A stretch of DNA of 64,000 bases from Cryptomeria japonica (lineage: Eukaryota; Streptophyta; Pinopsida; Cupressales; Cupressaceae), in assembly GCF_030272615.1 (NCBI RefSeq), contig NC_081408.1:200470341-200534340 (forward strand). The letters run 5' to 3'. Within the stretch, counting starts at the first letter, position 1; every line of letters begins with the position of its first letter. Positions 1 to 10,074 of the stretch are shown here, in pieces. The notes below the pieces were generated by a model. The model was not told the DNA's origin and made no database searches. It was given only the letters and a program-made list of their open reading frames with translations. Position numbers and translations under genes: made by a program.

Positions 1-269
1 GGCAAAATGATATTATCCCACATTCACTGTGGAGGGGAACTTTTTGATATTTATATGTAAAACCTTACCCACCTAATATGTCAAAGCTTAAGGGCTTTTG
101 ATGGATGGTGCTCATTGGTAACCAAGTAGACCCCACACGCACGAGCATGCTTCCCGAGGCAATAGAGAAGGATGACAAGTGGCGATAGGTGGACCCCATG
201 TAGTTATGGGTCCTGAGGTGGGCGAAATTTTGCAAAGATGGAGTAGATTAACCAGCGAATAGGTCCCAA

Positions 270-600
270 GCAGATTGACAATTGGCTTGATTTTGCAACC
301 CAAAGATGCACACTGGTTACGCTCTGCGAAATGGCGAAATGGCAAAAAATGTCCGCAAAAATTGAGCAGGGTAAAGATCATACAGGTTCAAGCTAATCCA
401 ATAGTGCGTGCGATTTCACAAGCCAAAGATGCTCGCCAGTTAAGGGTTGCGAAATGGTGAAAAGCTTAGGCTAAAATCATAGCGAAAATGAGGAGTTAAA
501 GACCATGCGTCTTGGAGATGATCCGATGGTTGGCGTTGATTTGCAAGCCGAAGTTTCTCACTCGATACCCTTTGTGAAATGGTGAAAGGTGACATGGCAG
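270..600 (+). repeat. Degenerate ~125-bp tandem repeats in LTR A
   Basis: Three imperfect units start near 283, 410 and 535. Each holds a phrase like TTTGCAAGCC(A/G)AAG followed by GCGAAATGG(C/T)GAAA. The same triplet is in the 3' LTR near 21106, 21233 and 21359, and related inverted units lie at about 14735-15055 in element B. The array is therefore an ancestral part of this LTR family. Confidence 0.55.
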
Positions 601-1221
601 GTCTAGGTGGAGATCCAGCTCACGGGTCCTATCCAGTGGGGACACATGGCGATGATGTGGCGATCAGCAAGTAGTTTGGTGGTGGATACGTGGTGGAGTA
701 ATGAGGTGTCATCCCATATGGCACCCAGTGGACCCCATCGACCAATCAGAGACCGCCACATGGTAGGGCATCAGGCCAAAATCAAAGCCAAAAATCAAAA
801 TTAAAATCAGATTAAATATATAGTTGAGACTATATAGAAAATTGAAAGATTTAAATGATTGTGCACACATGAGTGATTAATTCATTCAGAGGCTTATTTT
901 TGGCCAAAATATGAAGTATTATATATTATCGGAAAGCTCTTGAGATTAGGAATGCAATCATGGAGTTAGTTTCAATAAATGTGGGAGATATCGAGAGCAG
1001 TTTCCATGAGAAGGAGAATAGAATACTTTTCATTTAGAAAAGGAGACATCTGGCAATTTCTATTGTAGACCTAATTTTTTCCTCCTCTTCATATTCCCAA
1101 TTTCTTCTCATTTGTAAGGATCACAAGATTTTTGTAAAAAAGCTCTGGCAAAATATATTTGGGGGTTTTTTCTTTCTAGTTTTGAAAGATCATTATGAGT
1201 TAATGCAGATTCGATGATGGA

Positions 1222-1229
1222 TATAAATA
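1222..1229 (+). promoter_or_regulatory. Candidate TATA box of LTR A
   Basis: TATAAATA lies about 670 bases before the LTR end and is conserved at 22044-22051 in the 3' LTR. Position and motif suit a U3/R promoter, but no transcription start is visible. Confidence 0.3.
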
Positions 1230-1901
1230 TACAGATCAAGGCATTCTGATCCTAAATTCCAGTTGTCTTCTTGTATGCATAATTGATTTACTAGTTCAGT
1301 TAGATAATCCAGGGTTATTTAATTGAATGATTTGCAAGGCAAATTCATGGAGATGTTTTAGGTTTCTCTCTCAAGGAGGGAGATTAAATATACTTAGAAT
1401 TTCTCTGATAGTAATCAGTAATTCTGCTTGAATCTAATAACTGGGTTTAGCATAAAGATAAAAATTTATGTATGTCAGGCATATATAAGTTTAGTGAAGT
1501 TAGAATGATGAAATGTATGTGGATTTCCAATTTAGAATTCTTATTTAGTCTTAGGTGACTCTGAAGCCTAGGATAACGCACTGTATAGTTTTGCTAGGTT
1601 TCATAAGCTTCTTGGAGAACAATGAAAATGATTATAAGCCTTTCTTTTATGTTCAAAGTGATAGGGTTTGCTGGGGTTGGTATTTGTCTTCTCTGTAAAT
1701 CTCCAATCACAGTTATGAAAAGTAATCACGAAGGGTAAACCCACCTAAGATAGGTGAAAGCTTGAAGTGTAGAAGGTTTTTGTATAAAACTTGTTATATG
1801 TTGTCTTCTATTCTGTTTCCTGTTGTTTCTCTCCATAAGCAATAGAGATGTAAGATTCGAGTAGGGAAAACAAAGCAATTAGAATTTGAGAACAACAAAA
1901 A

Positions 1902-1919
1902 TGGGGACTCTGTTGGGGA
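1902..1919 (+). other. Primer-binding site of element A
   Basis: Four bases after the LTR end is TGGGGACTCTGTTGGGGA. It resembles the TGGCGACTCTGCTGGGGA-type PBS described for plant Ty3/gypsy Tat/Ogre-like elements. Element B has the related TGGTGACTTTGCTGGGGA at the same place on the minus strand, which supports both calls. Confidence 0.75.
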
Positions 1920-2654
1920 TTTGCTGAATAAGAATTGCCTAATTTCATATCCAGCCAGTCTGTCCATTGTGTATGCACAGAGTTTTGAAATTGATTTTAT
2001 GTTAGAGAATGTTCCTTGTTCTGGATCTGTAGAATGATGTGTTATGTCATGTCATATATTACGAAGGAGTAACAGTAAATTCATTGTTGAAAGTTGTAAG
2101 AAGTTCTTGCAGCTGTGTGCAAAATTTTCCCCAATTCCTTATTTGGGTGGCGACTTTGTGGTTCATACCAGTGTTAAATAGCCTGGAAGAGTGTTTATTG
2201 TAGCAAGATTGAAAGAGAAACAAAGAATTTAAATTTGTGATTGAATGGTATTCTACTGTTCAAAATGTCCTCTATGCAAGAGGTGGCGACTCTGAGGTAA
2301 AAGACAGTGCTGAATTGTGAAGTAAATCTTCAGATCTACAAGTCTTACAGCTACAAATCTCCAGGTATTTTCAGAGGTTTTAAATGCAAGATATCTCTTC
2401 TGAAATTTTGAATGTGTAATGTAGTTTTCCCATTAAGTGAACAACACTAGTAAAGAGAGAAAGAGAGGTTTTCAAATTAGTTTGCATATCTATTCTGCTG
2501 AAATATCTAGTGTTTATGTTCTTCTATTATAGTATGCAAATTTGGGAAAGATTTGTGTCAAGCAATGTTATGAATAGATTAGTATGATGATATGTGCTTG
2601 AGAGTTTCATTATTCTACACAAGGTTGCATAATTATTTGTGGGAGTAGGAAGAA
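1920..2654 (+). other. Untranslated leader of element A
   Basis: No reading frame is evident. Two further PBS-like words, TGGCGACTTTG (2148-2158) and TGGCGACTCTG (2284-2294), sit in this leader. The second is conserved in element B (12801-12811, inverted). Otherwise it is AT-rich sequence shared with B's leader. Confidence 0.6.
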
Positions 2655-5378
2655 ATGTGTAGTGAACTTTTTTAGTCCCAATTATTTCCACATATGGCCA
2701 TGCTTAGTGAAATGTCACTACCATGTAATAGGAAGAGTTTCAGTATGAAGTATTATGCTACTCTAAACTTTGAAGGTATTCCGAGTTACCCAAATCCCAT
2801 ACCCACAAAAATTAGAAAATATTTGCCCATATTCAGTGGGAAGAAATCAGAATCAACATGTCAACATGTGAAAAGATTTTTAGATTTGAGAGGAGAATTT
2901 GAAATTTGCCAAGAGGATGTGTGCATGAAGTTATTTGTCTAGTAATTGAAAGAGGATGCAAGGGATTGGTTCTCTTTTTTTCCGGCAGATTGTATTTCCT
3001 CATGGGAAGAATTAGTTTCAGATTTCATAGACCAATTTGATGAAAAGATGAGTGATTGTGATTTGCTAAAAGAATTCACTTATATACAAATCAGGGAAGA
3101 TGAATTGGTACCAACATTTAATATCAGATTTTCACAAGCTTTGTCTAAAATTTCCAGAAAGTATAAACTTGATGATGAAGTATGTTTGGATGTTTATATG
3201 AGTGCATTTGATGAGAAGATGAGTTTCTTATTGAGAAACAAAGAACCCAATACTTTGTATGAAGCATTTAACACGGCTAGGGATATGGAAAATAACTTGA
3301 AGTATGGGATATCGAAGAGATTCATGTCTGTTGTTGTTTCATGCCAAAGTACCTTCAATGGTCAAATACCATGTGAAGCTGAGCAAGTCATTCCTTGTCT
3401 AGGTGCATCAAGCTCTGTAGTTCCGAAAGGTTCTGTTGATGCATATGATTCAAATTTGAATGAGAGTCAAGAACCTCTATTGTTAATATTGGTTATCTCT
3501 CATAGTAATGATGGAATGATCAGTGGGAAGTGTTGTGAAAATGTTGATACATAGGTAGATATATACAAGGGATATGTACCATTTGATTTGTATGTCAGTT
3601 ATGCTGACTATGTGATTGCAAATTATCAAGTTAATCATGCATCTCCCAAGGTTAGTGATGATGAAAACAATGATGGTGATGACAATCAATCTTTACATGT
3701 TGCTGATGTATTTGATGTTGAAATACCAAATACAGAGGGATTACCAAGTGTTGTTGTTTGTGCAAGTGAAAATGTGCAATATGATGAAAGTCAGAGTTGT
3801 TTGGTGCAAACAATAGTTGATCCTCACTTAAATATTGATAATGTCAATTGTGTTGGGGATGAAGTAAAGGTATTTTCAGATTTCACTTCTTATAATCATG
3901 TTGATGATCTTTCTAATTTGAAAGTTATGCATAAAGTTAATTAAGAAAATCTCAATGGTACACATGATTGCAATGAGAATATAGCACACATGGATGAATT
4001 TTTTTTTAAAGAATGTCACATGGAACAACAAAGTGTAATACAATTTCAAAATATTGCAAAACTTAGGAAAGCTCTTGAAGTTGTGGACAAGAAGGTTCAA
4101 ATGTTGGAGAGCCTTCAAGTTGTTAATGAAGACCTTTTGTAATATGGTGAAGAGGATTCTTTAGAAAAGGACTATGAACTGAATGCTTGTACACTTGATG
4201 AACAACATGCTGATCTAATAGATGGTTTTATGACAGAAAATTTTAGTGAACATGCTGAAAACTCATCAAATGAAGTCAATGGCAGCAATATTCATCTTTG
4301 TTCTTTGGCTGATGACAAGTGTTCTATTGCTAAAGAAGATTAGTTGTGGCAAGATAAGTATGATTATCTTGATTTTCAAAATGATGGTCATAGGATGAAA
4401 TCTTATGGATGTGAAACATGGAACACTGAGGATTGTTCCAGCCTAGTTTCAGTTTCTTCTTTGTCTAATGAAGATGATTATGATGATAGGGCGGATGGTA
4501 TCTTTAGAAATTTTACTAACGTTTTATTCAATGTTGATATAGATACGGACCAACCACTTCAGTGCCATAATGTTCATAAAGGGATTTTTCATTTGGTTTC
4601 TAACCCTTTGTATAAAAAAATAAATGATCAACCAAATGTTGTAAATGATAAACTAGTCCATAATGCTGATGAAATTCCAAACATCAGTAGCATGTCTTGT
4701 AAAAAATTACTTCATGATGAAGGTAAGGGGCATGGGTTGTGTGATGATTACTCCAGACCATAGATGGAAGGTTTTTAGGTGGATATAAGTTTGAATGAAG
4801 AAAACTTAGATGAGGATTTGCTTCAGCCAAAGGTATGCATTCTTTTTCATGAATGAGATTTTGAGAATGCGGAGGTTTTGAGCTTGATGAACAAGGATGG
4901 TAAAGAGTGTGATCAGTGTAGGGAAGTATCACATCTGAACAAAAATGTTTATGTTCCTTGTTTGCATCAGTTGGTTAGTAGTGTACCTCATTCTATTGAT
5001 TTAAATGATAGTAAGGTATGTGCTGATGAGAATTACAATGTTGAGAATCAATGCTTTATGTTTGAAGTTCAACATGATGATGTCCTTGCAAAAGATAGAA
5101 TTGATTCAGATAGTGAAAAGTATGGTAGCTTGTGGGAAGGCCTCTATTGTAATTTGTCTCATGATTTTATTTGTGTTGAAATAGCGTGTGATTACAAAGT
5201 TCAGAATCAGATAAGAGGAATGCACACCAGCTATTACAGTAATGAGACCAAAGAGGCTGATTATAATGATTATGCTCAGTTGTTACTGGAAGGTGCCTTT
5301 GTTTGGATCATGGTGTCAGGTGATGAGAATCAGATTTTTGACATAGGTAAATGCCAAGGAAAGTGGGGTAGCCTATAA
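2655..5378 (+). pseudogene. gag: Gag-like polyprotein of element A (gag-only)
   Basis: One frame of about 908 codons runs through with no frameshift but with about ten in-frame stops. The start at 2655 matches the start of B's homologue. Residues about 40-220 read as a Retrotrans_gag-type capsid region (motifs ARDWFSF, SSWEELVSDF, TFNIRFSQAL, NTLYEAFNTA). The rest is acidic and Asp/Asn-rich, with a short coiled-coil-like part near 4040-4130. No CCHC knuckle, protease, reverse transcriptase or integrase is seen before the 3' LTR. Several stops face Trp or Gln codons in B (2673, 4761, 4854), as expected from transition decay. The TAG at 4776 is also in B. Known gag-only plant elements are called TR-GAG; this would be a copy of such a family, replicated in trans. 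Confidence 0.75.
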
Positions 5379-5586
5379 TCAGTTGTAAGCATGTTTGTAT
5401 ATCTTGTACAATTGCTTTTCTTTCAGTTGTGTGGTTTTTCAATAAAGTGCCCTACTCTTTGGGTTAAGTAAGGAAGTCATGTTTTTGAGAAGAGAAGAGA
5501 ATGATCCGTTTTTGGGTGGTCTGCTCTACCAGAGATTCTAGATTCTTGTGTTGATCTTGTAATAAACCATCCCCAGTCAGAGCCAC
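5379..5586 (+). other. 3' untranslated part of element A interior
   Basis: This joins the gag frame to the 3' LTR and is related to B's 9830-10074. The last 20 bases before the LTR are pyrimidine-rich (CCATCCCCAGTCAGAGCCAC), not the expected polypurine tract. AATAAA occurs at 5441-5446 and is a possible but unproven polyadenylation signal. Confidence 0.5.
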
Positions 5587-5871
5587 TATTGGGACTCATT
5601 AAAATTGAGTCAACTTTTGAGGCCCAATTCAAATTTTTTCTTTGCATTTCCAAATGAGTCAGTCTGAATGGCCTAGTTAGAGAGAGGGCAAAATGAAGCC
5701 AGTTGTTTTTCAAGGGGTAAGGCTCAGGAAATGTTTCCTAAACCTTTCATTTGGCCTATGTAGTGTGTTGCAACTTTCAAAATTTAGTTTGGATAAGTTT
5801 ACCAGGTACCCATTCTGAGGGGTGAGCTAAAAGTGCATTTTAGGCACAAATGCAAATTTTATTGAGTAGCT
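5587..5871 (+). repeat. Element A 3' LTR, first segment
   Basis: These 285 bases are the plus-strand counterpart of the LTR start at 9829-9546 in element B. The expected TG is TA here (TATTGGGAC), a transition. The LTR breaks at GAGTAGCT, where B begins, and resumes at 18182 with TAGCCTACTTTGAG. B's own LTRs carry this stretch uninterrupted (near 9530 and 17882), which proves the join. Confidence 0.85.
5867..5871. repeat. TSD of element B, left copy
   Basis: TAGCT here and TAGCC at 18182-18186 flank element B. The uninterrupted LTR has TAGCC, so the left copy has one C-to-T change. Five bases is usual for LTR-element integrase. Confidence 0.8.
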
Positions 5872-8800
5872 TGTTGTTCACCAAACACGATAACCCAAGA
5901 ACAACTACAAATCTATCTATGAGATAGCCAATCTCAATCAATGAAACACTTCAAGGCTTGGACAACATAACATAGGATCCTAATGATCCTCCTACACTTC
6001 AGGTTCTACTAGACCTAGGGGGGGACACCCTTTTGATGCATTGAATACAACAATCACAAACATAAGACTGCATCAACAATGAGAAGACAAACCACTCCAC
6101 AAGCTCACCAAATTAGGTAACACATATAGATGGGCTGGATCTTATACAAATAATAGGTGAAATAGAGTTTTGGAAGTATAGAACATTAACCCCTAAACAT
6201 AAAGGGAAATAGATTTTCTTTTAAATTGTTTGATCTAAAAAAGCATCCCCAAACTTGTAAGACCAGTGCCTTATCCAAGGGCAATAGAATCACACATCAA
6301 ACTATAAATGAAAGCTTATACTACAAATCCATCTTCATTATTAAATATTCATGTATTTAATGCCTTGCATAAATGCATTACTCAGCTCACTCACAGAAAA
6401 TATCAAATCCAGACACTATATTCCATTATTCATGATTTATTACAGAATTTAAATTCTTCCTTGAAGAATCCCTACAAACAATCACAATTACCTCCTTGAG
6501 ATAACAAATCTCAGCTTCCTTGAGGATCTGATTTGAATATAATGAAAATACAAATCTAGAGACAACTTATGTGTGAATTTGTGCATGCCTTACATACACA
6601 AGAACCTGCAACTAAGAACACCTATAGCAAAAAATTGAACTCCATTACTGAAAGGATAGCCTTGCTCTGTACAATCTTGAAGAATACTCAGAATTAAAAG
6701 CCATGAAAAAATGGAGCCATTGTCCAAATTTCTGGAATCCTTACAAAATGAGAAGAATTGGGAATAAGAAGGAGAGAGAACCAAATCAAATCTGCAACCG
6801 AAATTGTCAAATATCTCCTCTCTAACTAAATTTACATTTAAATACAAAAAAGAATCACTTCCCAGTGCATGTGGGATTAAGGCTTATGCCTGGAGCTGCA
6901 TGTTTGAAGTTTCTCTGCAACTTTAATGGTGATTTTTGTGGGATATTCACCAAACTTCAGTAAAGAGGGAGGATATGGTATCGATTTGCATCTGCTGTTT
7001 GTTTTGCATTAATAAAACCCCTCTTGAATCTCCACATAACAAGGATTGCATTAATAAAACCCCTCTTGAATCTCCACATAGCAAGGAAGATGCTTTGACT
7101 GGCATTTGTTTATGTCAAACTACAAATGCCCCCCCTTTGGCCCACGTGAGCTTTGGAAGCTCTTCAAAGAACTCCATGCCATTCACTTGATGATTTTCAA
7201 ACCTCAATGCCCCACCCAGCACCGTGAGGGAAAAAGGATGCATGCCATAGCATTTGCTGAGGTTTATTTGCTAAAATTATATGCTTCTTACCTTGTGTTT
7301 CTACATTCTGCAGACACCGCATGGGTTGCATTTTGTATTTGGCTGTCCCCTCTCCCCACTAGCTTCCATGCAGGGAGTAAGCTGTTCTTGCAGTGTCAAT
7401 GATTTTTGGTGGTGTTCTCCATGTCACGCAGAGAGAAATTGGGTGATACATTTGCCTTATTTCCTTCTCAAACACCAAGTGAGAGGTGAGGTTTGTTGGA
7501 AGCATACCAATTGCATTGGCTTGGATTTTCTTTTTGTTTTAAAAAAAACTCTTTAAAACCCCCCCTGAACATGCCACGTGAGACTTACTGGAGTCCTTTG
7601 CAGCCTATAAACTCCAACGTTGCTCCTACTGGTAACTTCAACGCCATGTCCAGCAAGCACTCTAGCATTTATCTTATAATTTCCATTCCTCTTCATAAAA
7701 CACATAGAGTTTTATGCCTAGCAATGTGCATTCATCAAAGTTTATGAGAACCATTTCCAACGTTTTCTCCAAATAAATAGATGCCCAAGTGCTGTTTGAA
7801 ATTCCAAATGGTTTCAAGTCTCTTTACCCTCCACTGGCTTCCACGTAGGGAGGAAGTTGCTATTGAATGTATTTGGTCTAAATTCCACATTGCATTGCAT
7901 GCCACGTGAGAAAGGAGGATGGACTGGTCTTTGCATTTAGCATGGTTTCTGAAAACATCAGAACAACCCTCCAATGCACTACATGCAAATTGGAGTCTTC
8001 TGCAATCCCTTCTCTAATCCTCATGTGGACTGCTGGGAGGATGAAATGGCAATGCAAGTCAAGGAGGAGCTATTGATGGAGCATTGCATTTGACTTTGAT
8101 TTTTATTGCTCTCTTTTACAAACCACACACAACAAGGGGAATTGGAGACTAGGCCAATGGAATTTGCATAAAGTTTTAGCCTCTGCCAAAACTGCATGAG
8201 AGAAGGGGAATGTGAACTATTTGTATTTAATTGAATTTCTCCTTGAAAGTCACTGGTCTGCTGGTGTTAATTCGCTCTGCCTTAGATTACAATAAATTTT
8301 GAAATCTAAATGGTTGAATTGATTTCCTTGGGTCTCTTTTATATGTTGGTGAATCAATTTGTGTCCTTTCAAATGATGACTCTTGACATCTCTCCCTCCC
8401 AGCCGACTTATAGATCAACTTATCCTTTCTTTTTGCTAGTCCTTATTTGACTTCACATCAAATTTGCCTGACAAGCTGCTATCTTGCATTCATTGAAATC
8501 TTCAACACTTCACAATTGAATTTTGCATATGATTTCCAATGCCTTAACCAACAACCACATGTGGAGGAGGTCTTGCACGATCTTTTACTAAACAAAATTG
8601 CCAATAAAATCAAAGTACGAGCATGAGCCAGGTCGGGCCCCAAAGTGTGTCCGACTAAAAAAAATTTTGATTTCACGCAACTGACCTCTGGAATGATTTA
8701 GTAACTTTAAACACACCTTTGGAAACAATCAACATCATTTTCAGATCATTAATCCACATTTTACATCAGGCAATTACACCACATTTTCGCATTTAATCGC

Positions 8801-9829
8801 GAAGACGTAATTTTCAAACTTGTCAAAACACCTTTCTGGAGCTCGCCATCTGACAGGTTTGTACTTTGATATACAAGGATGACTTCTACCAAACGGTTTC
8901 TCAAGACAACTCCCAAGTGAAGAGATATTAATTGGTGAAAATGGCAAACTGGCTTTGTTGACACTGTGGACTTGATGAAGTCAATGTCCTGGCAACACAT
9001 GATGCCTTTCTCAAAAATATCAAATGACCTCTGTAAGCCCTCAAATTTGAAACACAGGTACCTTTAAGTACATATTAAAACTTAGAATTCTCATTTTGAT
9101 CACCACACTAACAAGATACAAATGGCGCGCTCACAAAAATGGCTACATTAACTGATATAACAATGGAAGTGCGGATAACTGAAAATGATAGCTAAATGAA
9201 TCCTTTTCAAAACCGATCAAACGGATTGATAAAGGCTTGAAACTTGAAACGTAGCTCATCATTTATAGTGACATTAGCCTAGAACAAACATTCTGATATG
9301 ACACTTACTGAGGCAACTTCTACACTTATGCAAAATAGGGCTTCGACTGCCTGTCGAAATAGGGACTTGCCAAAACACACAAACTGCAAACAGATTTGGC
9401 TATGAAAACTGAGCAAATGGATTCGTCAAGACTTGAAATTTTGTAGACTAACTCAAATTTATGCATAGAATTGAATCCACTTTTAATTTATCCATGATAA
9501 TCAACAGGGCAAAAGATGGAATCGCTCAAAGTAGGCTACTCAATAAAATCTACATTTGTGCCTAAAATGCACTTCCAGCTCACCCCTGAAACTGGGTACC
9601 TCATAAACTTATCCAAATTGAATTCTGAAAGTTGCACATCACTAAATAGGCCAAATGAAAGGTGTGGGACATGAATCCCAAGCCTTACCCTCTGAAAATC
9701 AACCGGCTCCATTTTGACCTCTCACAAACTAGGCCCTTCAAACTGACTCACTTAGGTACTTTTCTGACATGCAGAGCAAAATTTTGAAATGGGCCTCTAA
9801 ACTCGACTCAATTTTAAATAGTTCCAACA
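5872..9829 (-). repeat. Element B 3' LTR (with 924-bp internal deletion)
   Basis: It aligns with 13331-18181 from end to end except near 6831, where the equivalent of 14291-15214 is missing. The four bases ATTT occur at both edges of the missing block, which suggests deletion between microhomologies. CACGTG palindromes lie at 7143, 7575 and 7903. Short open frames (for example 8479-8676 and 8761-9000) recur only because this is an LTR copy. Confidence 0.85.
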
Positions 9830-10074
9830 GTGGCTCTGATTGGGGATGGTTGATTGCAAGATCAACACAAGAGCATGGAATCAATGGTTAAGCAAACCAC
9901 CAAAAAATGGATCATTCTTCTCTCAATTCTTGTCTTCTTATCTCATTTCAAAAAAAGGGCTTCCTTATTCTACCCACACAGCAGGGCACTTTATTGAAAA
10001 TCACACAACTGAAGCAAAGTGACTGTACAAGATTCAAACATACTAACAACTGACCATAAGATGCTCAATCAATT
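9830..10074 (-). other. 3' end of element B interior
   Basis: This non-coding stretch joins the gag frame to the 3' LTR. Directly beside the LTR, the minus strand reads CCATCCCCAATCAGAGCCAC, almost the same as in element A. No polypurine tract is visible at the expected place. Confidence 0.5.

Larger units (their letters stand above)
1..1897 (+). repeat. Element A 5' LTR (3' portion only)
   Basis: The stretch matches 20818-22720 along its whole length, and both copies end in GAGAACAACA before unrelated sequence. The first copy runs into a primer-binding site and the second into gypsy integrase, so these are the two LTRs of one plus-strand element. The LTR start lies left of the window; from the 3' copy the full LTR is about 4.8 kb. 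The copies differ mainly by transitions, more in the first 600 bases than in the last 700, so the insertion is not recent. Short open frames here do not hold up between copies. Confidence 0.85.
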
